DNA of 64,000 nt from Myxococcales bacterium (GTDB taxonomy: Bacteria > Myxococcota_A > Bradymonadia > REDH01): positions 1-64,000 of the forward strand of contig JACKDJ010000014.1 in assembly GCA_020633625.1 (NCBI GenBank), read 5' to 3'. The notes beneath the pieces were generated by a model that was not told where the DNA came from, did not search any database, and saw only the letters and a list, made by a program, of their open reading frames with translations. This document shows, one piece after another, positions 8,784-18,167 of the stretch; position 1 is the stretch's first letter, and the number at the start of each line of letters is the position of its first letter. A program made the position numbers and the translations under genes.

Positions 8784-10360
8784 TGTCTCACGAAACGGAC
8801 TCAAAGCTTGGCCTGGACCCGGCGGCCGTCGCGTCGTGCCGCGTCGCCGCCGACGCGATCGCGACAGACATCGACGGCTTCGTCCGGCGCCACACGACGG
8901 TCGCGGTCGAGCGGACGGTGACGCGCCTGCTGGGTGTCGACGGGGTCGACGCCGACGCGGTGCCGCTGCCCAACGTTCTGGTCGACCGCCTGCAGGCCGC
9001 GGGGCGCCTCGGCGAGGGCGTCGCGAGGCCCCTGGTGGCGGCCGTGGCGGCGACCGGGCGGGAGCCGCGCGAGGTCGCCGAGGCGGTCTCGGCCGGCGAG
9101 CTCGACCTGCTGGCGGTGCCGGAGCCCGGCGAAGCGGAGCTTCGGCAGCTCGGCGCTCGGCTCGCGCAGCAGGCGGTCGATCGGGTCGCGGCGAACCGCG
9201 CCGAGCGGGCGCGACTGCAGGCCGAGATGCAGACGCACCCGGACCCGCTGCTGTACGTGATCGTCGCGACCGGCAACATCTACGAAGACGCGGTGCAGGG
9301 CGTGACGGCGGCCGAAGAGGGCGCCGACGTCATCGCGGTGATCCGCTCGACCGGCCAGTCGCTGCTGGACTACGTCCCGTTTGGTGCGACGACCGAGGGG
9401 TTCGGCGGCACCTACGCGACGCAGGAGAACTTCCGCATCATGCGGCGGGCGCTCGACGAGGCGTCGGCGCGCAACGGCCGATACGCGATGCTGTGCAACT
9501 ACTGCAGCGGCCTCTGCATGCCGGAGATCGCGGCGATGGGCGCGCTCGAGCGGCTCGACATGATGCTGAACGACGCCCTGTACGGCATCTTGTTTCGCGA
9601 CATCAACCCGCAGCGGACGCTCGTCGACCAATACTTTAGCCGAATGATCAACGCCTGGGCCGGCGTGATCATCAACACGGGCGAAGACAACTACCTGACG
9701 ACCGACGACGCGATCGAGGCGACCCACACGGTCCTTGCGAGCCAGTTCATCAACGAGGCGCTCGCGGCGCGGTGTGGGCTGGTGCCCGCGCAGATGGGCC
9801 TGGGGCACGCGATGGAGATGGACCCGATGGCAAAGGACGGGTTCCTGATGGAGCTCGCGCAGGCGCAGCTCGTTCGGGAGTGCTTCCCGGAGCATCGCCT
9901 CAAGTACATGCCGCCGACCAAATACATGACCGGCGACATCTTCCGCGGCCTGATCCAGGACGCGCTCTTCAACCTCGTCGGTGTTTGGACGCGGCAGGGC
10001 ATTCAGCTGCTCGGCATGCACACCGAGGCGATGCACACACCACACATGGCCGACCGCGCCATCGCGATCGAGTCGGCGAAGTACGTGATGAACAACGCGC
10101 GGTCGCTCGCCGACGAGGTCGAGTTCAAGCCCGGCGGCCTGATCCGGCGGCGCGCCGCCTCCACCGTCGCCGCCACGGTCGAGCTGCTCACCGAGGTGCG
10201 CGACCTCGGCTTGTTCGAGGCGCTGGCGCAGGGCCGCTTCGCCGCCGTGAAGCGCTCCCCGACGGGCGGGCGCGGGCTCGACGGCGTCGCAGAGCGGGCG
10301 CCCGACTACTACAACCCGATCGAGGACGCTCTGCGCGCGTCGCTCCGCCTCGAGGCCTGA
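8783..10360 (+). CDS. kamD: lysine 5,6-aminomutase alpha subunit
   Basis: The 525-residue large subunit of the adenosylcobalamin- and PLP-dependent enzyme that moves the terminal amino group of lysine or beta-lysine to C5. It is recognised by the highly conserved TIM-barrel sequence, for example STGQSLLDYVPFG, TEGFGGTYATQENFR and the downstream MHTEAMHTPHMADRA stretch. Length agrees with the Clostridium and Fusobacterium enzymes (about 516 residues). The GTG at 8783 overlaps the kamC stop by one base and is the natural start. A kamA gene (lysine 2,3-aminomutase) and the downstream degradation genes kce/kdd are not in this window. Confidence 0.95.
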   Translation: MSHETDSKLGLDPAAVASCRVAADAIATDIDGFVRRHTTVAVERTVTRLLGVDGVDADAVPLPNVLVDRLQAAGRLGEGVARPLVAAVAATGREPREVAEAVSAGELDLLAVPEPGEAELRQLGARLAQQAVDRVAANRAERARLQAEMQTHPDPLLYVIVATGNIYEDAVQGVTAAEEGADVIAVIRSTGQSLLDYVPFGATTEGFGGTYATQENFRIMRRALDEASARNGRYAMLCNYCSGLCMPEIAAMGALERLDMMLNDALYGILFRDINPQRTLVDQYFSRMINAWAGVIINTGEDNYLTTDDAIEATHTVLASQFINEALAARCGLVPAQMGLGHAMEMDPMAKDGFLMELAQAQLVRECFPEHRLKYMPPTKYMTGDIFRGLIQDALFNLVGVWTRQGIQLLGMHTEAMHTPHMADRAIAIESAKYVMNNARSLADEVEFKPGGLIRRRAASTVAATVELLTEVRDLGLFEALAQGRFAAVKRSPTGGRGLDGVAERAPDYYNPIEDALRASLRLEA

Positions 10361-10368
10361 GGTCGCCC

Positions 10369-11142
10369 ATGTCGATCACCGGAAGAACCGGCGCCACGCC
10401 GCCCGACCCGACTCGCGTCCGCCCCTACGGCGACACGCTCGACGACGGCCAGGTCCAGCTCTCGTTCTCGCTCCCGCTCCCCTACTCGCCCGAGGCCACC
10501 GAGGCGGCGCGCCTGCTGGTGAAGAAGATGGGGATGCTCGATCCGCGCGTGTACCACGCCAAGGATCTCGGCCACGGCTACACGTTCTTCATCGTGTATG
10601 CCCGCTGCGCGGCGAGCGTCGACGCCACGCAGATCGTCGTCCCGAAGATCGAGGGCGACCGGATGTCCAAGAAAGAGGTCGACGCGCTGATCGCCGAGCG
10701 CATCGGCCGCCCGCTCGTCATCCTCGGCGCGACGACGGGGACCGACGCCCACACGGTCGGCATCGACGCCATCTTGAACATGAAGGGGTTCGACGGCGAG
10801 AAGGGCCTCGAGTCCTACCACGGCTTCGAGACCCACAACCTCGGCGCGCAGGTCGCAAACGAGGACCTCGTCGCCAAAGCCGTCGAGCTCCGCGCCGACG
10901 CCCTGCTCGTCTCGCAGGTCGTCACACAGAAAGACAGCCACAAGATCACACTCGGCCAGCTCATCGACATGCTCGAGGCCGAAGGACTCCGTCAGCGCAT
11001 GGTCGTCGTCTGCGGCGGCCCGCGCATCTCGCACGAACTCGCCCTCGAGCTCGGCTACGACGCGGGGTTTGGGCCAGGGACGCGAGCAAACGACGTCGGC
11101 GCGTTCGTCGCGCGGCAGGTGATCGAGCGGGGGCTGGCTTAG
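10369..11142 (+). CDS. kamE: lysine 5,6-aminomutase beta subunit (B12- and PLP-binding)
   Basis: The 257-residue small subunit, starting 8 bp after kamD. The base-off/His-on cobalamin motif is visible as DAHTVG (Asp 126, His 128, Gly 131) after VILGATTGT. Lys 139 in NMKGFDG lies 11 residues after the cobalt-binding His, the same spacing as between His133 and the PLP-binding Lys144 of the clostridial beta subunit, so it is the expected Schiff-base lysine. The C-terminal Rossmann part ends in a CGGPRISHE loop and a GFGPGT motif typical of B12 domains. Confidence 0.95.
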   Translation: MSITGRTGATPPDPTRVRPYGDTLDDGQVQLSFSLPLPYSPEATEAARLLVKKMGMLDPRVYHAKDLGHGYTFFIVYARCAASVDATQIVVPKIEGDRMSKKEVDALIAERIGRPLVILGATTGTDAHTVGIDAILNMKGFDGEKGLESYHGFETHNLGAQVANEDLVAKAVELRADALLVSQVVTQKDSHKITLGQLIDMLEAEGLRQRMVVVCGGPRISHELALELGYDAGFGPGTRANDVGAFVARQVIERGLA

Positions 11143-11239
11143 GGAGACGCGCGCGTGAGCATGGACCGCGAGAGCACGCCGCGCGAGGAAGCTCGCTTCC
11201 ACCGGGACGCGGCCTTCGTGTCCTTCGACGCAGACGGGA

Positions 11240-11695
11240 ATGGGTCTGGTGACGCTCCAGGCGCGCTGGCGCTCCGTGTCCGCACACGCGCCGGTGGTCC
11301 GGAACGACCCGGCCCACAAGCGCTACGCGCTCGAGCTCCCGTGGGAGAACGGCGAGTCGACCCCACCAGTCACCCCACCAGTCACCCCACCAGTCACCCC
11401 ACCAGTCACCCCACCAGTCACGTCAGTCACCCCACCAGTCACCCCACCAGTCACCCCACCAGCTACCCCGCTGCTTGTCGCCCTCGCTGACGGCCCTCGC
11501 AGCGCCAGAGAGATTCGCGAGCGTCTCGGGCTGAGGGACCGAACCCACGTGCGCGAGCGTCATATTCAGCCTGCGCTGGACGCCGGATGGGTAGAGATGA
11601 CAAGACCAGAGAGTCCGCGCAGCCGGCTCCAGACCTACCGCCTGACCGACCAGGGCCGAGCGCTGCTCGCGGCTGAACGACGACGCCCCCAGTGA
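11240..11695 (+). pseudogene. C-terminal remnant of an AlbA/HATPase-type winged-helix regulator
   Basis: A 151-codon frame that resembles only the end of ATP-binding regulators of the AlbA_2/HATPase_c_4 type. It shows a short piece before the linker (KRYALELPW), a Pro/Val/Thr linker built of PVTP repeats, and a C-terminal winged helix (IRERLGLRDR, HIQPALDAGW, SRLQTYRLTDQGRA). The catalytic and AlbA parts are missing upstream. A second frame starting at GTG 11155 reads into the repeat in another phase, so a frameshift may separate the parts. It could still be expressed as a small winged-helix protein. The family assignment rests on my memory of the C-terminal motif and on the related gene at 17-19.8 kb. 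Confidence 0.45.
11359..11463 (+). repeat. 12-bp tandem repeat in a Pro/Val/Thr linker
   Basis: About eight near-perfect copies of a 12-bp unit (CACCCCACCAGT), interrupted once by a short CGTCAGT insertion. In one frame they encode PPVT repeats, in another TSHP repeats. Such PVTP linkers are common between the ATPase and winged-helix parts of this regulator family. Confidence 0.8.
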
Positions 11696-11707
11696 CCCGC
11701 TGACTCC

Positions 11708-12535
11708 GTGCGCACCACCGCCGCCATCGCCGCCATCGTCTCACTCCTCGCCGCGTGCCACTCCGGCGGCGGGGCGGGTGATGACGTCTGCGCGATCCGC
11801 TACGAGCTCGTCGCCGGGCAGCCGTCGCAGCGCGTCGACCGGATCTGGGTCGCCGACGACGGGCGCTCTGTCGCGCGCTCCGTCGACACCGGCGGCGACG
11901 GGGTGCCGGACGAGGCGATCTACCTGTGGTTCGACGGCTCCGGCGACCCGCTCGTCGAGGCGCTCGACATCGGGGCCGACGGCGCCATCGAGGCGCGCAG
12001 CGACGCGCAGCCGCGGATCGCCGACGTCATCACGCCGTTCGTCGTCGACCTCGACACGCTCAGCGACGGCGTGGACCTTCTGCAGCTCTCGATCGACCTG
12101 CCGAGCTCCACGATCGGTCCGTGGAACCCGACGCGCATCACATATCAGCTCCCGTGCGACCAGGGCGCGGCCGCCGTTGTGTCGACAGGCGAAGGGCGCG
12201 ACCGCATCGGCCTCGACGCCGACGGCGACGGCGACCCCGAGACCGTCTTGAACATCGAGCGCGGCGAGGATGGCGCGCTGCGAGGGTGGACCGTCGACAC
12301 CGACGGCGACGGCGAGCCCAACGACACCGCGACGCTCGTGTACAACGACCGCAGCCAAATCCGCGAGGTCTACTGGACGCGCCCGGGCTTCTTCCTCGGC
12401 GACACCTACGTCCAGTCTCGGTTCATCTACGACACGAGCGGTCACCTGTACCGCTGGGACTCCGACAGCGACGGCGACGGGCTCCTCGACACGCGCATCG
12501 TGTATGGCGCGGCCTGCTTCGCGGGGGCGCCGTGA
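11708..12535 (+). CDS. lipoprotein with calcium-type Asp-rich repeats
   Basis: A 275-residue secreted lipoprotein. The GTG start at 11708 gives a short signal peptide ending in LLAAC (Cys 17). The mature part contains repeated acidic loops such as DTGGDGVPDEA, DADGDGDPE, DTDGDGEPND and DSDSDGDGLLD, which resemble the Ca2+-binding loops of thrombospondin type 3 or dockerin-like repeats. No enzymatic domain was recognised. Its TGA overlaps the GTG of the next lipoprotein gene by 4 bp (GTGA), indicating coupled translation. Confidence 0.8.
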   Translation: MRTTAAIAAIVSLLAACHSGGGAGDDVCAIRYELVAGQPSQRVDRIWVADDGRSVARSVDTGGDGVPDEAIYLWFDGSGDPLVEALDIGADGAIEARSDAQPRIADVITPFVVDLDTLSDGVDLLQLSIDLPSSTIGPWNPTRITYQLPCDQGAAAVVSTGEGRDRIGLDADGDGDPETVLNIERGEDGALRGWTVDTDGDGEPNDTATLVYNDRSQIREVYWTRPGFFLGDTYVQSRFIYDTSGHLYRWDSDSDGDGLLDTRIVYGAACFAGAP

Positions 12536-14463
12536 TCGCGCGCGCCGGACTCGCCGCGACCCTCGCCGCGCTCGCGGCGCTGTGCGGGGCGGCACTCGTC
12601 GCCGGCTGCGGCGATGACGCGGTGGCCCCGCGCCCGGCCCTCACAGCCCCAGACTTCGCGTTCATCGGCGAACCCGAGCCGCTCGCCAACTGCAGCAACC
12701 GCACCGGCGAAGGCAGCGGGGAAGGCGGCGGCGGCGGTGGCGGCGAAGGCAGTGGTGAGGGCAGCGGGGGAGAGGGCAGCGGCCAACCGAGCGATGGCGG
12801 CTGCAGCACGCCGCTCTACGCCGGCGGCGTCGACGGTGGCGCCTTCTTCGCCGGCGGCGCCGCGCGTGGCTGCGGGGCGCTCGGCGCTCAGGCGGCGGGC
12901 GGGAACAGCGACGGCGACGGCGTCGTCTTCTGGGACGGCGGCGGCAGCAGCGGCAGCGGCGAGGGCAGCGGCGACATCCCCTCGGGCGGAGGTGTCGACT
13001 TCGGGGGCTGGGGCGACGTCGGCATCCCCGACTTCGACGGCGGCACCGACGCCGGGGGCGACGCGGTCGGCGACCTGTGCTGCTACCTGGCAGACTGCCC
13101 CGATGGCCCAGACCCGGAGTGCCCGTTCGTGTGTGGCGACGGCATCCGCACCCGCGGCTACGAGACTTGCGACGGAGACGACTGCCCGACCGAGTGCGAC
13201 CAGCCGACCGACGAGTGCAGCCCCGTGCTCGCGCGCGCGCTCGTCGGAACGCCCGAGCGCTGCGACGTCCAGTGCATCGCCGCGCCTCGCCCGTGCACCA
13301 GCGACGACGGCTGCTGCAACTTCGAGGTCGGCTGCACCTGGCTAAACGACACCGACTGCCCGACGCCGACCGGCGAGGTCGGCAGCCCGTGCCTCGGGGA
13401 CGACGACTGCGGCGTCGCCGAGACGCTCATGGGGTGTCTCGACCAAGCAAACGACGGGCTGCTCGGCGGCTACTGCACGATGACGACGTTTGGCGCGTGC
13501 CCGACCGGCAGCCACTTGTCGCAGTACGGCGGCCCGCTCCAGTTCAACTGCGTCAAGGACTGCACGTCGGACGCCGACTGCCGTGACCGCGGCTACGCGT
13601 GCGTCGACTCCGACTACGACGGCAGCCGCGAGTGTGCCCCGTTTGCTCAGGGTGACCTCGCGCTCGGCGAGGCCTGCACCGGCTACTGGGAGTGCGCCGG
13701 CGGCAACCACATCGGCTGCGCCGTCTCGGCGTTTGGCGGCCCCGACGGCAAGTTCTGCACCGCGTGGTGCAACCCCGCACGTAACCGCGAGCAGGGCGAG
13801 TGCCCGGACCGCATGCTCTGCATGTCGGGGCGCTGCTTCCCCTCTGAGGAGATCTGCTTCACCGGCGACGGCCTCTGTCCGGTGAACAAGTACTGCACCG
13901 TCGACGAAGACGCCGACTGCGCCGGCATCAACGCCGAGGTCGGAGAGCCGTGCGAAGAGACCGCCGACTGCGGCTTGTCGGTCGATGTGTATTGCTCCGA
14001 CGAGGCCGACGGCTTCCCCGACGGCTACTGCATGGTTCAGGGCGGCGTGATCGTGGACTGCCCCGATGGCAGCGACTTCAACAACGACTTCATCCACGGC
14101 AACTCGCTGCTCAGCCAGTGCTGGCTCGAGTGCGACGCCGACTCCGACTGCCGCGGCCCCGACTACGAGTGCTATGCGCCCTACTTCCGCGGCAGCAACG
14201 TCTGTGCGCCCGCGGGAACGGGCACGCGCGCCGTCGGTTCGCCCTGCTCGAGCACCGCGGATTGCGCCGGCGGCCAGTACCACCTCTGCCTCGACGGCTA
14301 CTGCGCTCAGCTCTGCGACCTGACGGCCGCCGAGTCGGGCTGCCCAGCCGGGACCCGCTGCGGCGCCGCGGACTTTGTTTGCCGCGCGGAGTGCGACGAC
14401 ACGTCCGAGTGCCCCGCCGGCTTCGACTGCGTTGCGCGGATGTGCCTGCCGCAGCGCGAGTAG
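12532..14463 (+). CDS. large Cys-rich lipoprotein
   Basis: A 643-residue lipoprotein starting at the GTG that overlaps the preceding stop. The signal peptide ends in LVAGC. A Gly/Ser/Glu-rich linker (GSGEGGGG-type, about residues 60-85) is followed by a Gly-rich acidic part and then a long Cys-rich region from about residue 180 with recurring pieces such as VGSPC, DDDCG, ADCGLSVD, DSDCRG and GYC. The spacing of the cysteines suggests many disulfide-bonded small modules of the kind seen in myxobacterial surface proteins. No function can be assigned. Confidence 0.8.
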   Translation: MIARAGLAATLAALAALCGAALVAGCGDDAVAPRPALTAPDFAFIGEPEPLANCSNRTGEGSGEGGGGGGGEGSGEGSGGEGSGQPSDGGCSTPLYAGGVDGGAFFAGGAARGCGALGAQAAGGNSDGDGVVFWDGGGSSGSGEGSGDIPSGGGVDFGGWGDVGIPDFDGGTDAGGDAVGDLCCYLADCPDGPDPECPFVCGDGIRTRGYETCDGDDCPTECDQPTDECSPVLARALVGTPERCDVQCIAAPRPCTSDDGCCNFEVGCTWLNDTDCPTPTGEVGSPCLGDDDCGVAETLMGCLDQANDGLLGGYCTMTTFGACPTGSHLSQYGGPLQFNCVKDCTSDADCRDRGYACVDSDYDGSRECAPFAQGDLALGEACTGYWECAGGNHIGCAVSAFGGPDGKFCTAWCNPARNREQGECPDRMLCMSGRCFPSEEICFTGDGLCPVNKYCTVDEDADCAGINAEVGEPCEETADCGLSVDVYCSDEADGFPDGYCMVQGGVIVDCPDGSDFNNDFIHGNSLLSQCWLECDADSDCRGPDYECYAPYFRGSNVCAPAGTGTRAVGSPCSSTADCAGGQYHLCLDGYCAQLCDLTAAESGCPAGTRCGAADFVCRAECDDTSECPAGFDCVARMCLPQRE

Positions 14464-14495
14464 CGATCTACGGGGCCGTTTGAGTCTGCCGACGC

Positions 14496-16967
14496 CTACG
14501 GCGAGCCGCCGGGTGACCTGCTCGCGGCGACGCGCCCGGACCGCAGCCCGCCCGGGTTCACGACCGCCGCCGCGAACCCCGCGGGGAGCGCCGGGGCCTC
14601 GACGCCGTCGGAGCTTGGCGCCCGGATCAGCGCCAGCTCCGTCGAGTCGAGCGCACCGACCTGCCACCCGAGACTTGTGACGTCGACGCCGTTCGCGAGC
14701 ACCGCGGCGTCTCTCGACAGGCCCGCCCCCTGCAGCGACCAGCCCTCGACGACGGCCCCCGACGCGAGCTCGAACGACGCGGCCTCGACGGTGCTGAGCA
14801 CCGGGGTCGCGGGCCTGAGCACGTACTGCAGCGTGGCCTGGCCGTCGTCGCTCCTGACGGTGCCAAGGAGCCGCCCCGCGTGGTCGAAGTATGTGAACGT
14901 CGCGGGCTGATCGGCGAAGTTCCCGTGCTCGTCGAGCAACGACGCCGTCAGCGTCACGGGCGCGCCGGACCACGCCGTGAACGGCGCGGCGAGCTCGACG
15001 CTGGTAGCAGGGCCCGGCACGGCGACGACGTAGCGCATCGCCGCGTTGACCTCCCAGCCAGCTACCGTGTCGGCGTCGAACCCCGCCGCGGTCGACAGGT
15101 CGACGCGAATGCGGAGCAAGATGCGTGTGCTCTGGCGGAGCGTGATATCGCCGCCGATGGAGTCGCCCGAGAGCTGCGCGCACGCCTCGTCGGTGCGCGG
15201 GCCCGCGAAGTCCGAGCCGATGCACACCGTCGCGCCGTCGACGTCGGCGACGGGCACGCCGAGCAGGTCTGCGATCTCTTGCGCGGTAACGGTGACGCGG
15301 GTCGGCTCGCCGGCGCGCGCCTCGATGCGGACGACCTCGTCGGCGACGTAGCGGTCGGGGGTGCCGAGGACGTCGGCGATCTGGTCGAACAGATAGGCCG
15401 AGGCGACGTCGACGGCGCCGGCCGACGCTGCGGCGTCTACGGCGACGCGCGCGGGCTGCGGGAGCACGCGCTGGTAGTGCGCGGCCGACTCGACGGCGGC
15501 GAGCATCAGGCCGTACTGGTCGTCGCCGGCGACGCGGAACCGGACGAGGGTGTCGCTCAGAAAGCCGTCGAGCGTCGAGTCCGCGCACGTGTCGCAGAGC
15601 GTCGGCGAGCTCGACCCGATGAAGTCTTGAAGCAGCGCCGCGTTCGTCTCTGCCGCGATGCCTTCTGCGGGCGGAGCGCCGCCGGCGACGGCCCACGACT
15701 CGAACGCAGGGCCGAGCGCCGCCGCGAACGCGTCACGCATAACGTCGGCGTACTCGGTGGCGTGGGGGTCCGCGGCGAGGGCGATCGAGTCTGACACGGC
15801 CTCGAAGAAGGCGGCTCCGTCGTCGGCAGACTTCGCCGCCGGTCCGCGGACGCGGTCAACGTCGGCGCACGGCCCGGTCCACCCGTGCACGAACACATAC
15901 ACCTTCTCGCCGCCGTTCTCGCTGATCACGGTGCCGGTGCCGGCGCCGATCGAGACGGGGAACGCGATGCTGATCAGCGCCGACGACAGCGGCATGCCGA
16001 GGTTTGCGGCGACGTTCCAGCCGGTGTCGAACTGAATGGCCCGCTGCAGCGACCCGTTGTCGTTGAGCCCGATCGTGAAACCAAACTGCCAAAACTCGGC
16101 GATCGAGTAGGCGAGCGACACCTGGCGCCCCTCGGGGCCGGAGATCGGAAACACACTCGTCGCGATCCCGTTGACCTCGCCCGGCTCGCTCTCGCGCGAG
16201 TAGCCCACGGAGTTGGCGATTCCGAACCCGTAGCTGTTCGGGATGAACGCGATCCCGTCCGACTGCTGCAGGCTCAGGTAGACGCCCTCGGGCGCCAAGT
16301 GGATCGCCCACGCATAGCCGCGCGTGCGACCAAACGTCTCGATGCCGAACTGCTGCGTCAGCCACCCGCTGCGCCCATCGAACGTCCCGATGCTGCTGTG
16401 GACGCTCGTCGGCCCAAAGCTCCCGGGGCAGTCGATCGTCTTGCGCCGGTCTTGCGGCATCGCCGCGATCTGGTCCGCGAGGGCCGAGAAGCGCGCTTCG
16501 GCGCGGAGCTCGGGCGGCACGGCGCGCGAGAAGCCGCCATCGAGCGCCAGCTCGTAAGCGGTCGGCTGCACGCGCCGCACGTCGCGGGCCGGCGCCGCGA
16601 GCACCCCTGGGTCGTCGAACAAGCTCGGTCCCGAGCCCGGGCCAACGGACTTATCAAACGACGTCCGCGCGACCTCCTCGACCGGGTACTGCTCGAGCCC
16701 AACCTCGGCCTGCCCCGACGTGAACGTCGTCCCATCGTCGAGCGTCGCGACGACGTAGAGGCCGGGGGCAGCCCCCGGATCGGCCGGCGTAAAGGTGAAC
16801 AACCCGTTGTCACCGACCGGCCCATCCCAAACCGGCGTCCCGCCACCCGCGCCGCGCGGCGCTCCGGCCACCGAGTCGTCGGCGCAGCCGGCGACGAGGG
16901 CGAGCAGCGGGGCCGCGAGGGCGACGTGGCGGAGGCGGGCGGCGTGGGTGGTGCGGGGGTCTCGCAT
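14496..16967 (-). CDS. large lipoprotein with C-terminal Ig-like region
   Basis: An 823-residue lipoprotein on the opposite strand to its neighbours. The ATG at 16967 gives a signal peptide with the lipobox LVAGC (Cys 28); the frame is open upstream but that part lacks signal character. The central region includes a hydrophobic strand and turn KVYVFVHGWTGP, superficially like the HGW of alpha/beta hydrolases, but no nucleophile motif follows. Near the C-terminus, APVTLTASLLDEHGNFADQP resembles a bacterial Ig-like strand pattern. It converges with the Cys-rich lipoprotein gene with 32 bp between stops. Function unknown. Confidence 0.78.
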   Translation of the reverse strand: MRDPRTTHAARLRHVALAAPLLALVAGCADDSVAGAPRGAGGGTPVWDGPVGDNGLFTFTPADPGAAPGLYVVATLDDGTTFTSGQAEVGLEQYPVEEVARTSFDKSVGPGSGPSLFDDPGVLAAPARDVRRVQPTAYELALDGGFSRAVPPELRAEARFSALADQIAAMPQDRRKTIDCPGSFGPTSVHSSIGTFDGRSGWLTQQFGIETFGRTRGYAWAIHLAPEGVYLSLQQSDGIAFIPNSYGFGIANSVGYSRESEPGEVNGIATSVFPISGPEGRQVSLAYSIAEFWQFGFTIGLNDNGSLQRAIQFDTGWNVAANLGMPLSSALISIAFPVSIGAGTGTVISENGGEKVYVFVHGWTGPCADVDRVRGPAAKSADDGAAFFEAVSDSIALAADPHATEYADVMRDAFAAALGPAFESWAVAGGAPPAEGIAAETNAALLQDFIGSSSPTLCDTCADSTLDGFLSDTLVRFRVAGDDQYGLMLAAVESAAHYQRVLPQPARVAVDAAASAGAVDVASAYLFDQIADVLGTPDRYVADEVVRIEARAGEPTRVTVTAQEIADLLGVPVADVDGATVCIGSDFAGPRTDEACAQLSGDSIGGDITLRQSTRILLRIRVDLSTAAGFDADTVAGWEVNAAMRYVVAVPGPATSVELAAPFTAWSGAPVTLTASLLDEHGNFADQPATFTYFDHAGRLLGTVRSDDGQATLQYVLRPATPVLSTVEAASFELASGAVVEGWSLQGAGLSRDAAVLANGVDVTSLGWQVGALDSTELALIRAPSSDGVEAPALPAGFAAAVVNPGGLRSGRVAASRSPGGSP

Positions 16968-17117
16968 GGTCGAGAGCAGTAGCACGGGGGCGGGGCCTGC
17001 GGAAGATGGGGCGTGCGTCGACGCGAGGCTGTGCCCGTGCACAATCGCGAGACGCCAAGGGCGGTTGAAAGGGCGCTCGGCGTCTTGTTCAGGCGGCCGC
17101 GACACGGAGACGAACCC

Positions 17118-18109
17118 TCACGACCGCCGCGCTGCCTGTAGCGCAGCGAGGCCCGCTGCCGTCGCCTGGTATTGCTGCCTCGGACTGCGCGGCCTGTCCG
17201 GGACCGTCATCACGAGCAGCCCCGCGTCGAGGAGCGGGGCGATGATCTGGTTGCGGAACTTGGTGCGGTCGGTGCGGCCGAAAGGCACCATGAGGTCGGC
17301 AAGCGCACGCGGAACATCCGCGAGTTCCAGCACTTCGAGTTGGTCCCGTCTTAGTGCCGACTTGGTGCCTGGTTGGTGCCCGACCGGCACCAAGTCACGC
17401 GTCCCCACGACCACGTCCGCCAGGAACGTCACCGTGACAGCGCCGGCCTCGTCGACGAAGAGCGGGTCGGGAATGCCATGGGCGCGGCACACCTCGATGA
17501 CCCGGTTCGTCCCGCGACCCCAGGCCTCGATGGCGCCGGTCCGGTGAAACGCTTCGGCCATGAGCGGGTTACGCCGCACCGACAGGTGCTCGCGCGACAG
17601 CTGCTCCGCCCGCACGCCCGTCGGGAAGTCACCGATGCTGCGCACCTCGATGCGGTCGTCGAAGACGGCGATCGCGACGTACGAGCTCGGGTGGCTCACG
17701 TCGCGGTGGATGACGGCGTTCAGCACGATCTCCCGCAGCGCCTCGGCGGGCACCGGTAGGCGGTCCTCGCGGTTGATGGCGCCCCTCGGGAAGCGCGCCG
17801 ACAGCGGCAGCGTGCGGTCGAGCCATGCGATCGCCTCGCGAACCATCGCGAAGGCGTGCAGGTATTCCTGCCGGTTGTCGAGGATGTCGCCGGTGATCCT
17901 CGGGCCGCGAAAGCGTCCGAGCTTAAGCAGCGCCTGCGGGTAGTTCGGGAGGAACTTCGTCCCGTAGAGAAGCTGTGCGGCGTGCGTGACCTGACCGTCG
18001 ATGCGCAGGCCAAGCCGGTCGAGGATGTCGCCAACGTCCGTGCTCGTGCCGGCCGAGAGCCGCCGCTGTTCGATCGCGGTGGCGCGCGTTCGCAAGATCT
18101 CCTCGCGGT
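17118..18109 (-). pseudogene. 3' part of AlbA_2/HATPase-type regulator split by IS3 element
   Basis: C-terminal two thirds of an ATP-binding regulator. Visible parts are the segment EEILRTRATAIEQRR at the cut, a GHKL-like ATPase core (REIVLNAVIHRDVSHP, RIEVRSIGDFP, EAWGRGTNRVIEVC) and a C-terminal winged helix (NQIIAPLLDAGLLVMTVPD). The 5' part lies at 19301-19779. Removing the insertion element and one CGGT copy rejoins them in frame as EDLDR-EEILRT, the sequence expected for the family, and gives a protein of about 488 residues. No other damage is visible, so the disruption looks recent. Confidence 0.88.
18106..18109. repeat. target-site duplication, left copy
   Basis: CGGT immediately before the left terminal inverted repeat of the IS3-family element; the same four bases follow its right end at 19301-19304. 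A 3-bp CGG duplication with the element starting one base earlier is an alternative reading. Confidence 0.8.
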
Positions 18110-18149
18110 GGACGTGATCCTCATTTCCTGATCCAGGTGCTACGGGAGG
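18110..18149 (+). repeat. IS3 left terminal inverted repeat
   Basis: About 40-bp imperfect inverted repeat starting GGACGTGATCC, matching the reverse complement of 19261-19300 (GGACGTGGTCC) at most positions. Confidence 0.85.
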
Positions 18150-18167
18150 CCGACCCCGGAGCACACG

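Noticed and set aside
14496..16967. Lipase function for the 823-residue lipoprotein from its HGW segment
   Set aside because: No GxSxG nucleophile motif or catalytic Asp/His arrangement was found after it.
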